Shown here in pieces: positions 1 through 8,932 of a DNA stretch of 64,000 nucleotides (positions are counted from its first letter, which is position 1; every line of letters begins with the position of its first letter). The notes beneath the pieces are model-generated. The model made no database searches, was not told the DNA's origin, and worked only from the letters and a program-made list of their open reading frames with translations. Both the position numbers and the translations under genes were made by a program. The stretch is from Cytobacillus purgationiresistens (GTDB lineage: Bacteria; Bacillota; Bacilli; Bacillales; Cytobacillaceae). The stretch is from positions 1 through 64,000 of the forward strand of contig NZ_JAUSUB010000012.1 of NCBI RefSeq assembly GCF_030813235.1, given 5' to 3'.

Positions 1-305
1 TTTCTACATTCCAAACAATATATCGGCGATTTTTAGATTTTATCAGCGATTATCTCAATATATCAGCGACTTTTCGACTTTATCGGCGATCATTCCCATT
101 TATCGGCGATTTTCATTTTTAGCCTAAAAACAGATCTTTAAGAATGGGATTTGGCTCAATATGCGGGCTCCGATTCTTGATTTTCTACATTCCAAACAAT
201 ATATCGGCGATTTTTAGATTTTATCAGCGATTATCTCAATATATCAGCGACTTTTCGACTTTATCGGCGATCATTCACAAATTTATCGCCGAATTTTCTT
301 TCCCA
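1..305. repeat. Intergenic array of 20-bp-period repeats, itself duplicated
   Basis: The decamer TATCRGCGAY recurs at exactly 20-bp spacing at 21, 41, 61, 81 and 101, and again at 202, 222, 242 and 262, with a looser unit near 284. The whole block 1-95 is repeated without a mismatch at 182-276 (offset 181). The linkers between decamers differ, so the conserved half of each period is under constraint or was copied recently. No convincing gene overlaps it; the array lies downstream of the nadR-like gene and its left edge is cut by the window. It lacks the long identical repeats and equal unique spacers of a CRISPR array. Confidence 0.9.
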
Positions 306-395
306 GCAAAAAATCACCGCAATCAGCCGTTAAATTTCCGCACACAAAAAAGGGTGATAAGAATATTCTACCTCTCATCCACCTTGTATATATTT

Positions 396-1436
396 CTATC
401 CTTCCATACCTATTAATTCATTCACATGATTGATTGCCTTTTCAAGTCTCTGTAGATAATCTCCATTGATCGCTACGTAATCGATTCCGTGATTATCCAA
501 TAGTGTCTTCAATAGGAGATTGTTAGTTTGTCTTATATCATCTTCTCCGAAACTGCGTGTACCATCATTCACCCATTTAACATCCGGTTCTAAGAAAAGC
601 CATAAATCGTACTTTTGAAGCTTGATGATTTCATTCAGAATCGGTTGCTGCTCGCCTAGATAGGCTTGAGAAAAATACTGGGTTACTGTTGCCTCTGTAT
701 CTATGAATAGGACTTTATTCGCTTTTTGAAGCTGCATTTTTTCATGGTATTTATGTTCAAAGGCGATTTCAGGATAATCTTCAGGAATGGTGATACGCTC
801 GCATCCTCCTAATCTTTCATAGAAAGTTCGGCCATATTCCTCTACATATGAAGTGTTAAATAAGTTGGCCAAGTTCTTTACTATTGTAGACTTGCCACAG
901 CTTTCAGTCCCAACAACGACTACCTTTTTCACAAAATATGGCTGGATTATTTTTGGAATCATGTCCCAATGCTTTATTGCTCCTTCTTTTCTAAATAATG
1001 TGCCGGAGATTGGATAGGCCGCTCTATCTGGATCAATTAGGATATGTTTGGCTTTGGGATATAATTGATCAAAAATGGGCTGATAGGAATGCTCAGAACT
1101 AAATACTGTATCAATTGACTTGCCTACTTTCTTCTTTATATCCCTCGACCCTCTTACCCAATCTGAAAAGTCTCCTGTTTGTTCTTCATACACTTCATGC
1201 ACTTGCACATGAGGCAGCTCTTTTGTTAATTGAGTCCACCACCTCAGTCTCATAGTGAAGGGAATATGAGGAATCATTCCATCCTCACATAGCTTTTCTT
1301 CATGTTTAGTATCATGGGAAACAATCACATGCAGTTCATCCACCATCGTAGAAGCTTTGATCATTGCATATACATGGCCAAGATGCGGAAAGGGGAGAAA
1401 CTTACCGCCATACATACCTACTTTTCCTATACTCAT
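396..1436 (-). CDS. nadR: NadR-like bifunctional NMN adenylyltransferase / ribosylnicotinamide kinase
   Basis: 346 aa. Predicted to phosphorylate nicotinamide riboside to NMN and adenylate NMN to NAD in the cytoplasm. The N-terminal nucleotidyltransferase domain shows GGKFLPF and the HxGH motif (H18-H21), with ISGTxxR near residue 140. The C-terminal kinase domain opens with the P-loop GTESCGKST near residue 175. No N-terminal helix-turn-helix is visible, so unlike enteric NadR it is probably purely enzymatic. Its start overlaps the pnuC stop by 4 nt, so the two are translationally coupled and make a complete nicotinamide riboside uptake and conversion module. Confidence 0.9.
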   Translation of the reverse strand: MSIGKVGMYGGKFLPFPHLGHVYAMIKASTMVDELHVIVSHDTKHEEKLCEDGMIPHIPFTMRLRWWTQLTKELPHVQVHEVYEEQTGDFSDWVRGSRDIKKKVGKSIDTVFSSEHSYQPIFDQLYPKAKHILIDPDRAAYPISGTLFRKEGAIKHWDMIPKIIQPYFVKKVVVVGTESCGKSTIVKNLANLFNTSYVEEYGRTFYERLGGCERITIPEDYPEIAFEHKYHEKMQLQKANKVLFIDTEATVTQYFSQAYLGEQQPILNEIIKLQKYDLWLFLEPDVKWVNDGTRSFGEDDIRQTNNLLLKTLLDNHGIDYVAINGDYLQRLEKAINHVNELIGMEG

Positions 1437-2128
1437 CTAGCTGCTCCCCTTTGCTTATTAGACATTTTGATCCAATTGATATACCCATAGACACTGTTCA
1501 CTAAAAAGGCAGACCACATTACTAGCATGGACCAATCATTACCCCCAGTTTTTAGCAAAGTGATTAGCCATAAGGAAATTGAAAGGATATTGACGACAAT
1601 CCATAATACCCATTGTTCAGCAAATCGTTTAAGCATTAAGACTTGGGCTACAATTGACAATACTACCGCAACAGAATCCAGGCGCACTTGCTGTCCACCG
1701 ATTAAGTTTAGAAAATAAGCGTATACAGCTGATGCTACAATCGACATGATGATTAAGATAACCCAGCCTTGTCTGCTTAGACGTTTAACTGCCACATCTT
1801 CTCCAATTGTGCTTGCCTCTGTTTTATTTTTGTTCCACAAATAGATGCCAATAAATTGAATAGGCAAATAAAATAATCCATTTAACATCGATTCGCCATA
1901 TAAACCATAAGTATAAGAAATATAAGCATATGTGGCAGTTTGAATGATGCCAAAATAGTAGTTTGATATTTTACCTTTTGCAACTAATACAACACAAAGC
2001 ATACCTGTGATTGAAGAAATAAATCCTAAAAGCGAATCTCCCCAGGCAAAAAACAAGTATACATTCACTAGTGTAAATACACTTAGCCATATTTTTTCAA
2101 ATATTGTCCAATCCTTGAATATGTTCAT
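1433..2128 (-). CDS. pnuC: Nicotinamide riboside transporter PnuC
   Basis: 231 aa polytopic membrane protein with about seven hydrophobic segments, including a W-N-K turn near residue 95 and aromatic-rich helices typical of the PnuC family. PnuC moves nicotinamide riboside by facilitated diffusion, and uptake is trapped by phosphorylation by the overlapping nadR-like kinase. The ATG follows GAGGTGA at 9-nt spacing. I see no riboswitch in the short upstream gap. Confidence 0.9.
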   Translation of the reverse strand: MNIFKDWTIFEKIWLSVFTLVNVYLFFAWGDSLLGFISSITGMLCVVLVAKGKISNYYFGIIQTATYAYISYTYGLYGESMLNGLFYLPIQFIGIYLWNKNKTEASTIGEDVAVKRLSRQGWVILIIMSIVASAVYAYFLNLIGGQQVRLDSVAVVLSIVAQVLMLKRFAEQWVLWIVVNILSISLWLITLLKTGGNDWSMLVMWSAFLVNSVYGYINWIKMSNKQRGAAR

Positions 2129-2226
2129 GTATTACAATCACCTCACAAGAAATAGCGCTAACTTACAATGCCATGTTTTCCATACGCGAATATAAGCAGC
2201 AACTAAATCTTTTAAATTAAACGGCA

Positions 2227-2844
2227 TCAAAAAATCTCCAACAAATCAGAAACTTGATCGATTTTGTAATCATATTCGCTTAACTCTCCAAATCCATAAG
2301 CTGCATAGACAAATGGAATACCCGCAAAGTCAGCTGCATCTTTATCCCCTTGTGTATCTCCTACATATATTGATGATTTTAATTGATTTCGCTCTATAAT
2401 CAGTTTGATATTCTCACCCTTCGATAATCCTGTTCTTCCTGGATTTTCATAATCTAAAAAGTGCTTTTCGAGCTTATGATAATGGTAGAATGACTCGATA
2501 TACCCATCTTGACAATTACTGACGATGTATAATTTATAGGTTTTTGAAAGATGATCTAATACTTTTTCTAAGTCTCTAAAAAGCTCCCCTCCATCTTGAC
2601 GCAAATATCTTCTTTCAATTCGACAACACTCATTTATTACCTCCATTTGTTTATCCTTTTCAAGGTAATCAAACAAGATTTCTGCTATTTGTTGAATTTG
2701 AAGCCCCATCGTACGCTTAAGATCATCTTCTGTTATTTCCCCCTTAGCATATTCCAGGTTAGATAATGCTTCACTCCAAGCTCTAGCTACAGTTTTGCTT
2801 GGATCCCACAACGTTCCATCTAAATCAAAAATAATACTGTCCAT
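2227..2844 (-). CDS. HAD-family phosphatase (phosphoglycolate-phosphatase-like)
   Basis: 205 aa. HAD motif I is DLDGT at residues 7-11, motif II is the VSN segment near residue 108, the motif III lysine is in SKGEN, and motif IV is GDTQGD near residue 168. A helical cap is inserted after motif I, as in Gph/PgmB-type enzymes. The start follows AGGAGGA. The gene lies between the NAD salvage genes and the sugar-operon terminator and is probably transcribed on its own. Substrate is unknown; small sugar phosphates are usual for the family. Confidence 0.8.
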   Translation of the reverse strand: MDSIIFDLDGTLWDPSKTVARAWSEALSNLEYAKGEITEDDLKRTMGLQIQQIAEILFDYLEKDKQMEVINECCRIERRYLRQDGGELFRDLEKVLDHLSKTYKLYIVSNCQDGYIESFYHYHKLEKHFLDYENPGRTGLSKGENIKLIIERNQLKSSIYVGDTQGDKDAADFAGIPFVYAAYGFGELSEYDYKIDQVSDLLEIF

Positions 2845-2892
2845 ATAATATCCTCCTATTTTAATGTGAATTTCAAAGTCAAGTTAAAAGGT

Positions 2893-2937
2893 AAAACCCG
2901 AATCTAGATGTTAATTCACCATTCGATTCGGGTTTGT
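2893..2937 (-). terminator. Intrinsic terminator of the sugar catabolic operon
   Basis: Inverted repeat AAACCCGAATC / GATTCGGGTTT (2894-2904 and 2925-2935), just downstream of the KDPG-type aldolase stop on the minus strand. Confidence 0.8.
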
Positions 2938-2947
2938 CTTATTCATA

Positions 2948-3592
2948 TTAATGATATCTTGCCGCCTTAATTTTCTCAATAAATTGTTTTGCAGTCTCGG
3001 TAATAGAAGCATAGCCATCAACATCTGGCTTTCCAATTAAACTTCCACCTGCTCCAACTGCTACAGCTCCAGCGTCAATCCAATCCTCTACATTATCTAA
3101 GCTTACCCCACCTGTAGGCATTAAATTGGCTTGTGGAATAGGTCCCTTGATTGCAGTAACAACTTTTGGACCGAGCAATTCTCCTGGAAAAACCTTCAAT
3201 AAATCAGCGCCTGTTTCTAATGCTTTGACAGCCCCTTCAATAGTCATAATTCCAGGCATGTAAGGAACTTGATATCGATTGCACAGTCTTGCTGTATTCT
3301 CCTCTAAATATGGACTTACTATATATTGGGCACCCGCTAAAATGGCAATGCGTGCAGTTTCAGAATCGAGAATGGTTCCAGCCCCTAATATAATATCTTG
3401 TTTGAATTCATTTGCTAATTCCTTGATCACATCAGTTGCTCCAGGGACAGTATAGGTAATTTCAATCGCAGCTACCCCTCCGTTAAGGCAGGCTTCCGTT
3501 ATACGTTTAGCTTTTTCAGAACTATCAGCTCGGACAACAGCTACTAATCCTGAATTTGTGATTTTAGTAAGTATTTCTTGTTTTGTGTTCAT
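2948..3592 (-). CDS. KDPG/KHG-type 2-keto-3-deoxy sugar-acid aldolase
   Basis: 214 aa, the usual length for the class I Eda/DgoA family. The N-terminus LVAVVRADS, the EITYTVPGA segment near residue 45, the GAGTILD strand, the Schiff-base lysine in LLKVFPGE and the phosphate-binding PTGGV / GAGGSL loops are all present. It cleaves a 2-keto-3-deoxy-phosphosugar acid to pyruvate and an aldehyde. It is the last gene of the long operon, 16 nt after the cupin isomerase. No dehydratase and no KDG kinase accompany it, so the origin of its substrate is unclear. The start follows GAGGGG. Confidence 0.88.
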   Translation of the reverse strand: MNTKQEILTKITNSGLVAVVRADSSEKAKRITEACLNGGVAAIEITYTVPGATDVIKELANEFKQDIILGAGTILDSETARIAILAGAQYIVSPYLEENTARLCNRYQVPYMPGIMTIEGAVKALETGADLLKVFPGELLGPKVVTAIKGPIPQANLMPTGGVSLDNVEDWIDAGAVAVGAGGSLIGKPDVDGYASITETAKQFIEKIKAARYH

Positions 3593-3608
3593 GATTTTCC
3601 CCTCTCGA

Positions 3609-4184
3609 TTATTTCCATTTAGGGTTGTCTATTACTTCTGGCTTACCATCTTTTTCAATTACTAGTTTACGATAGCCTTTTGTTTCAATTGTTCCATAGT
3701 CATGGCCAGCATCAGCTCTAAAGGCAAAGAAAGTTACTAAAGGCTGTTCTCCGATATTAATACTTCTATGTGCATAACGAGGCGGCACATATACTGCTTG
3801 ACCAGGCTCAAACTTTTCTATCTTCCAGTCCCCTTCTGGGTTTTCCATCAACATATATCCGTCTCCGCTTAGACAATAATACACTTCACCGGTTTCAAGA
3901 ATGGTATGGAAATGGCCTTTAGTCATAAAGTATTCGCCGCCAACTTTTCCTGGATATACAATGCTTGTACCGAATAATATATCACCAGCTGTTTGCGGGA
4001 TATCTAATTCATAAAATTCGTAGACTAGTGGATCAGATTCTGAGTTTACTAGTTCATCAAATGATAAATCATCATGAAACATGCCTTTCATTCTTGATAA
4101 ATTTCTCTTCGTTGATTCCTTAGATTTTGATAGTCCTGTTAATAAATTAAAGTCTGCTACTACTGATTCTGTATTTAATGCCAT
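3609..4184 (-). CDS. Cupin-type glucose-6-phosphate isomerase
   Basis: 191 aa, matching the archaeal-type cupin phosphoglucose isomerase family, which is unrelated to the usual PGI. The metal-binding cupin motif reads GHFHTxxxxGEVYY near residues 93-104, with the second-motif histidine in PPRYAHRSIN. It should interconvert fructose 6-phosphate and glucose 6-phosphate or a related aldose/ketose phosphate pair. Lying between a shikimate-dehydrogenase-like gene and the aldolase, it may act on a pathway-specific sugar phosphate. ATG follows AGGAGGAGAG. Confidence 0.85.
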   Translation of the reverse strand: MALNTESVVADFNLLTGLSKSKESTKRNLSRMKGMFHDDLSFDELVNSESDPLVYEFYELDIPQTAGDILFGTSIVYPGKVGGEYFMTKGHFHTILETGEVYYCLSGDGYMLMENPEGDWKIEKFEPGQAVYVPPRYAHRSINIGEQPLVTFFAFRADAGHDYGTIETKGYRKLVIEKDGKPEVIDNPKWK

Positions 4185-4209
4185 GGTCTCTCCTCCTGTA
4201 AACTAAAAA

Positions 4210-5151
4210 TTACTTCATTTGATTTGAAATCTGTTCAATTCTAATAAATTTCTCTCGAACAATTTCTAGGTCAAATACTTCACTAACTACTTGTGTCCAG
4301 CCATGAATGAAGTAAATCCAACCATCTTCTATAAGCAGGTTTTTATCTTCAATTTGAGCTAAAGCTTGGTGCTTGAAATCAAGTTCACCTCGATAATTGA
4401 GTTCCCATATTATTCCGTTGTGAGGAAACTTACCATTGTCAGTCAACGGTGATCCTGGACGATCTTTTCCTAAACCTGTTGCATTAATAACAAGGGAATA
4501 TGGATTCAACTTAAACATTAATTCATCATTTTCTTCTGCGTCGGAGATTAAGTGATATTCAATATTTGCAGCTGGGTTCACTTTATTGATAATTCTCTCA
4601 ATCTCTTCAAGTCTTTTTACACTTTTATCTGCAATAATTACCTTGGTTGGAATGTTCTCTCCCTTATTGGGATCAAGCAAATATGCGGAAATCGCAATTG
4701 CACTTCCACCAGCTCCAATAATAAATAACTCGGCATTGTCGTTATTCCAGTGGTTTTTTGGAACAAAACTCTCAAGAGCTAGTCCGCTTGAGATCGGATC
4801 CTTAGCGTGCCCTTGCAACTTGCCATCTTTTTTAGAGATAGATGATAATTCACCGAGCATTTGTGCGAAAGGATCAAGATAATCAAACAAATCATTTGCT
4901 GCTTCATATAAGTCAATTTTATGAGTGGTTACTAATGCACCCATTGATAGCTCATCATTTTTAATAAATTCTACAACTTTTCTGTAATCTTCTGGCTGAG
5001 CATGAATCTCTAAATCAATCCCCTTTAGAACTGCACCTTCAATACCTAGTTCTTCAGCCCAGGCGGGGAAAAGTTTCATAATGGAAGATTTTCCTGTTGT
5101 GACCCCAATAAAATACATAGTTGGTACGGACGCTTTTTCGGGTAATTTCAT
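4210..5151 (-). CDS. Shikimate/quinate dehydrogenase-family oxidoreductase
   Basis: 313 aa from the ATG at 5151. A GTG six codons upstream lies in the Shine-Dalgarno GGGAGG itself and is rejected. The N-terminal domain keeps the family's catalytic lysine (THKIDL) and aspartate (GHAKDP), and the Rossmann domain has GAGGSAIA near residue 168. Sequence divergence and context (sugar operon, no aromatic-pathway neighbours) suggest a substrate other than shikimate, perhaps a cyclic or linear polyol acid. The ATG lies just after the lactonase-like gene stop at 5169. Confidence 0.8.
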   Translation of the reverse strand: MKLPEKASVPTMYFIGVTTGKSSIMKLFPAWAEELGIEGAVLKGIDLEIHAQPEDYRKVVEFIKNDELSMGALVTTHKIDLYEAANDLFDYLDPFAQMLGELSSISKKDGKLQGHAKDPISSGLALESFVPKNHWNNDNAELFIIGAGGSAIAISAYLLDPNKGENIPTKVIIADKSVKRLEEIERIINKVNPAANIEYHLISDAEENDELMFKLNPYSLVINATGLGKDRPGSPLTDNGKFPHNGIIWELNYRGELDFKHQALAQIEDKNLLIEDGWIYFIHGWTQVVSEVFDLEIVREKFIRIEQISNQMK

Positions 5152-5168
5152 TATTTGTTTTCCTCCCA

Positions 5169-6134
5169 CTATTTTTTGCTGAAAGCTAATGATGGGTTGT
5201 TATGCATCATTTTCTTAATTTGTTGATCGCTTACACCATTTTCTTTTAGTAAGGGCAAAAAGGTGTTTAAAAGATGATCTAGCCCAATATTTCCTCCATA
5301 GTGCTTCATTCTCTTGTTAGTGGTGTCTAAACCTAGTAAAATCTGATCTTCATACCCATGATCTATCAACGATTTAATTAACTTTACCTCTTGTTCATCA
5401 GAGTGATAATTAAATCTTCCAATCGTATCAAGTTCTAAAAATACACCCGTGCTTGCAACATGTAGTAAATAATCTTCATTCTCCATCTTTCTATCTAAGT
5501 GACAAATGATTAATTGATTCTCTTTTAAACCTAAATCTGTATAAAGCTTGATTTGTTCCAGTGCATTAAACCCTAGTTCAGTATGGCTCATGATTGGCGT
5601 TCCAGTTTCATAAGAAGCTTTAGCTGCAGCCTTAAAAAGTTGAAAGTAGCGACCAGCAGCCCCTTGCATATTGGCTGCTGTTTTAATTAATCCTGCTCTT
5701 CCTGAGGATTTGAATTCTGGCCAGCCCTCTTCTCCATCGCAGTACATACCATTATTTATTTCTTCAATGAACAATGCACATAACTCATTGTAGTTTTGAT
5801 CAAAAATCCAATGATGTTCCTGATAAAAATCAAGCTTGTGAAATCCAGTAGATGCGATAATTTGAATACCTGTTTCCAAAGATAATCGCTCAAGCCAATT
5901 GCTATTTCTGCCACAGCCAATGGGTTGTGCATCAACGATCGTTGTACCGCCAGCCACTTTAAAAAGCTGAACTTCTGCTTTTGTCTTTTCGAAGTCATCT
6001 AAAACTAAAGATGGATCAACTTCATATGGCTTCCCCCTTTTTATGAAGAGATGCTCATGGCTGTGACAGATGCCAATGTCTTTAGAAGAAATCTCTCCTG
6101 AAATCGTTGTAATTTTGAGTTCACTATCAAGCAT
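5169..6134 (-). CDS. Phosphotriesterase-family metal-dependent hydrolase, possible sugar(-phosphate) lactonase
   Basis: 321 aa from the ATG at 6134, which has GAAGGTG upstream; an earlier in-frame start would overlap the upstream gene by 56 nt. Binuclear-metal ligands of the family are visible: HSHEH (HxH) near residue 24, a bridging lysine in GLIKTA, histidines in SHTELG and ICHLDR, and the aspartate in LGLDTT. Several bacterial homologues hydrolyse sugar or sugar-phosphate lactones. With dehydrogenases on both sides, ring opening of a lactone made by sugar oxidation is the most economical role. It overlaps the preceding gene by 8 nt. Confidence 0.8.
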   Translation of the reverse strand: MLDSELKITTISGEISSKDIGICHSHEHLFIKRGKPYEVDPSLVLDDFEKTKAEVQLFKVAGGTTIVDAQPIGCGRNSNWLERLSLETGIQIIASTGFHKLDFYQEHHWIFDQNYNELCALFIEEINNGMYCDGEEGWPEFKSSGRAGLIKTAANMQGAAGRYFQLFKAAAKASYETGTPIMSHTELGFNALEQIKLYTDLGLKENQLIICHLDRKMENEDYLLHVASTGVFLELDTIGRFNYHSDEQEVKLIKSLIDHGYEDQILLGLDTTNKRMKHYGGNIGLDHLLNTFLPLLKENGVSDQQIKKMMHNNPSLAFSKK

Positions 6135-7083
6135 GCGATTCCACACCTTCAAGCATCTCAAGCAGGTTTTTAGTAGATGCAAGAGCCATTCTACTTACAG
6201 CTTCATTTGTGAATGCACCAATATGCGGGGTAAGCACAAAATTTGACAATGATATAAGTTTATCTCCCTTTTCTGGAGGTTCATGTGAATAAACATCCTG
6301 TGCAGCAAAACCGATATCATTATTAACTAAAGCTCTATATAAAGCATCCTCGTCAATTAATTCACCACGAGCAGTATTTATCAGGATGGCAGATTCTTTC
6401 ATCAAACTTAAAACATCTCTATTTATTAAATGCTTTGTTTGTTCAGTCACTGGCAGATGCAAAGTAATAAAATCTGCCTCTTTCATCAATTCATTAAAAT
6501 CTTCCGAATGCCTCACTTTGTATGCTTTAAGGAAAGACTGATCGCTAAAAAAAGGGTCATAGATTGCCACATCCATCTCTAGTGCACTGCATCTCTTGGA
6601 TACCTCTTTACCTATTGCACCTCCGCCAATTACGGCAACTTTTTTTCCAGTCAGCTCACTGCCAATGCTCCGACTCCAGCTGTTACTTTTGACATTTGCT
6701 ATCGTTTGTGACAATCTTCTTGTGCTTTCGAACATTAAACCAATCGCCAACTCGGCAACTGATATATTATTGGTTCCCATTGTATTTTTCACTTGAATCT
6801 TTAATTTTTTCGCAACTTCCAGGTCAATATTGTCCATTCCTACGCCATATTTAGAAATAGCTTTTAAGTCCTTGCAGCAATTTAAAACAGAACTCGATAT
6901 TGGGTCTACACCAACTATCATTCCTACAACACCATGATGAGCGTAATCAACAATCTCCTCTTCAGTTAACGTACGACCTGTTGTGTTTTCAATCACTTCA
7001 TATCCCTTTTGATTCAGTAATTCTATTGGCTCTTGTTTAAAATTTTGAAACGATTTAGGGGTGATCAATATTTTATTAATCAT
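6127..7083 (-). CDS. D-isomer-specific 2-hydroxyacid dehydrogenase (phosphoglycerate-dehydrogenase-like)
   Basis: 318 aa. The NAD-binding loop GGGAIGKE is near residue 152. The catalytic triad is Arg in NTARGELID, Glu in YSHEPP and His in TPHIGAF. The length lacks the C-terminal ACT/regulatory domain of biosynthetic SerA, so this is a stand-alone catabolic enzyme that oxidises or reduces a 2-hydroxy acid or its phosphate. It follows nagB after 55 nt that contain a strong inverted repeat. ATG follows AAGGTGGG. Confidence 0.85.
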   Translation of the reverse strand: MINKILITPKSFQNFKQEPIELLNQKGYEVIENTTGRTLTEEEIVDYAHHGVVGMIVGVDPISSSVLNCCKDLKAISKYGVGMDNIDLEVAKKLKIQVKNTMGTNNISVAELAIGLMFESTRRLSQTIANVKSNSWSRSIGSELTGKKVAVIGGGAIGKEVSKRCSALEMDVAIYDPFFSDQSFLKAYKVRHSEDFNELMKEADFITLHLPVTEQTKHLINRDVLSLMKESAILINTARGELIDEDALYRALVNNDIGFAAQDVYSHEPPEKGDKLISLSNFVLTPHIGAFTNEAVSRMALASTKNLLEMLEGVESHA

Positions 7084-7111
7084 AACAACCCACCTTGATT
7101 ATTTTTATTTA

Positions 7112-7135
7112 GTCATTACATTACTATGTTATGAC
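7112..7135. promoter_or_regulatory. Inverted repeat in the nagB to dehydrogenase gap
   Basis: Arms GTCATTACAT and ATGTTATGAC flank TACT with nine of ten positions complementary. It could be an operator for the operon's GntR regulator (it shares ATGTTA-type half-sites with the other control regions) or an mRNA stem. The function is an inference. Confidence 0.45.
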
Positions 7136-7138
7136 ATA

Positions 7139-7873
7139 TTAAATTCTAGCAAGCTTTGAAGCTGCTTCTTTATCAAGATGCACCTCAATATTTGGATGTA
7201 ATTGTAATAAGGACCCTGGAACATCTGTTGTCAATGGACCTTCAAATGCTTGTTGAATAATATCAGCTTTTTCAAAACCTTTTGCTATAAATAATATTTT
7301 TTTCGCCTTCATGATTGTACCTAATCCTAGTGTAATTGCAGAAAGGGGTACTTCTTCAAAAGATGGGAAGCTTTTTGAATTCACCCTTCTCGTATCCTCT
7401 GTTAATTCAATTACATGGGTTTTGCTATGCAACTTCTCACCTGGTTCATTAAATCCGATATGTCCATTTAAACCGATACTTAAAATTTGAACATCCAATG
7501 CCCCTGCGTCTTCCAGCAATTTCTCATACTTGGCAGCTTCGACATGAGGCGATTCTACATTTCCTTGTGGAATATGGATATTTCCTTCAAGGATATCTAC
7601 TCCATTAAAGAGGTGTTCATTCATAAAGTATGCAAAGCTTTGAGGATGATCCTTTGTCAGCCCTACATACTCATCTAAGTTATAGGTTAGAAAAGTCTTG
7701 AAAGAAATTTTCTTTTGATTATATGCTTGCACTAAGCATTGGTATAATCCAACAGGCGTATTGCCAGTTGCTAGACCAATTTTTGGAGTTGCAATACCGT
7801 TTGTCATCTTAATAAAGCTTTTAGCTGCACCCTGATCTGTATCGCTAGCTGAATCGTAAAAATAGAATTTCAT
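7139..7873 (-). CDS. nagB: Glucosamine-6-phosphate deaminase
   Basis: 244 aa, typical for the NagB family. LATGNTPVGLY near residue 35, NLDEYVGL near residue 65 and the GLNGHIGFNEPG loop near residue 130 hold the catalytic Asp/His/Glu set. It converts glucosamine 6-phosphate to fructose 6-phosphate and ammonia. No nagA accompanies it, so either glucosamine phosphate is made directly in this pathway or the enzyme works as an aldose-ketose isomerase on another sugar phosphate. The fructose 6-phosphate it would make is the substrate of the cupin isomerase downstream. Confidence 0.88.
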   Translation of the reverse strand: MKFYFYDSASDTDQGAAKSFIKMTNGIATPKIGLATGNTPVGLYQCLVQAYNQKKISFKTFLTYNLDEYVGLTKDHPQSFAYFMNEHLFNGVDILEGNIHIPQGNVESPHVEAAKYEKLLEDAGALDVQILSIGLNGHIGFNEPGEKLHSKTHVIELTEDTRRVNSKSFPSFEEVPLSAITLGLGTIMKAKKILFIAKGFEKADIIQQAFEGPLTTDVPGSLLQLHPNIEVHLDKEAASKLARI

Positions 7874-7887
7874 ATTTTCACCTGCTT

Positions 7888-8913
7888 TTATATCATTTCA
7901 ATCATCACTTTCATGACTTTATCCTTTTGATTATCAATAATCGAATAAGCATCTAAATAATTTGTGAATTCAACACGATTTGTAATCAACCTATTCAATT
8001 CAATTTTCTTATTTTTAATTAATTCAACCGCCTTATCAAAGTCATTAGATTGATACATTGCACTTCCCAATAGTGTTAGCTCATGATCTTGAACAAACCC
8101 CATATTTACTTCTGTCAAATCTGATACGACCCCGACCATGACAATCGTGCTTCCTTTTCGCGCTATTTCGATGGACTTAGCCACTGTGTAGCTAGATCCT
8201 ACACACTCAAAGATTACATCTGCTTTTTCATCTCCAAAGTGCCTTTTAATTCCCTCAGTTAAACTTTCCTCGTTGCTATTAATCGTTTTAAGTCCACACT
8301 TCTCAGCAATATCCAGCCTTGAAGCACTTAATTCTGACACGACAACTTTTTTGGCACCCATCGCTTTTGCAGTCTGAGCTACTAAGTTACCGATTGGTCC
8401 TCCACCAATAACGAGAATATTTTTGTTATCAAGAGTATTAGTTCTTTGTACAGCATGTATAGCAACTGCTAGTGGTTCAACCATAGCTCCTTCTTCCCAA
8501 GTCATTCCTTCCGGGAGAATAGTAGCTTTATTGGCATCGACTACGAAAAACTCACTTGCCATACCTGTAGTTTGAAACCCCATTACTTTCAGGTTTTCAC
8601 AAACGTGATACATTCCATTCTTGCAAAGGTAACATTCTCCACAGACCACTTGAGGTTGAATGGTTACCTTATCCCCAACTTGAATATGGTCTACTTCTGC
8701 CCCCACCTCAGTTACTTTACCCGAAATTTCATGGCCTTGAACAACCGGATAAGAGGTGTAGGGATGTTTGCCATGATTGACATGAATATCAGAGCCGCAT
8801 ACTCCGATGTTTTTAACTTTTATTTTAATTTCATGTTTTTTCACTTCCGGCACTTCAACTTCATTAAAATTTATTATTCCTGGGTTAGTCATGACAGCTT
8901 GAATCATTTTCAT
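7888..8913 (-). CDS. Zinc-dependent medium-chain alcohol/polyol dehydrogenase
   Basis: 341 aa, related to sorbitol and threonine dehydrogenases. Catalytic-zinc ligands are in GVCGSD and GHE. A full four-cysteine structural-zinc lobe is present (CGECYLCKNGMYHVC, near residues 91-105). The NAD(P) loop is GGGPIG. It probably oxidises a secondary hydroxyl of the imported sugar or a derivative. It lies 15 nt upstream of nagB, with SD GGAGGAAAA. Confidence 0.85.
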   Translation of the reverse strand: MKMIQAVMTNPGIINFNEVEVPEVKKHEIKIKVKNIGVCGSDIHVNHGKHPYTSYPVVQGHEISGKVTEVGAEVDHIQVGDKVTIQPQVVCGECYLCKNGMYHVCENLKVMGFQTTGMASEFFVVDANKATILPEGMTWEEGAMVEPLAVAIHAVQRTNTLDNKNILVIGGGPIGNLVAQTAKAMGAKKVVVSELSASRLDIAEKCGLKTINSNEESLTEGIKRHFGDEKADVIFECVGSSYTVAKSIEIARKGSTIVMVGVVSDLTEVNMGFVQDHELTLLGSAMYQSNDFDKAVELIKNKKIELNRLITNRVEFTNYLDAYSIIDNQKDKVMKVMIEMI

Positions 8914-8932
8914 GCTCTTTTTCCTCCTTGGA

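Noticed and set aside
1..305. CRISPR array
   Set aside because: Repeat words are only 10 bp at 20-bp spacing with variable linkers, the block is duplicated, and no cas genes are near.
144..416. 90-aa open frame on the plus strand
   Set aside because: It is a translation of the repeat array, has no ribosome binding site and overlaps the nadR-like gene end.
6134..6182. Earlier start of the phosphotriesterase-family gene
   Set aside because: It would overlap the upstream gene by 56 nt; ATG 6134 has a proper SD and matches the family N-terminus.
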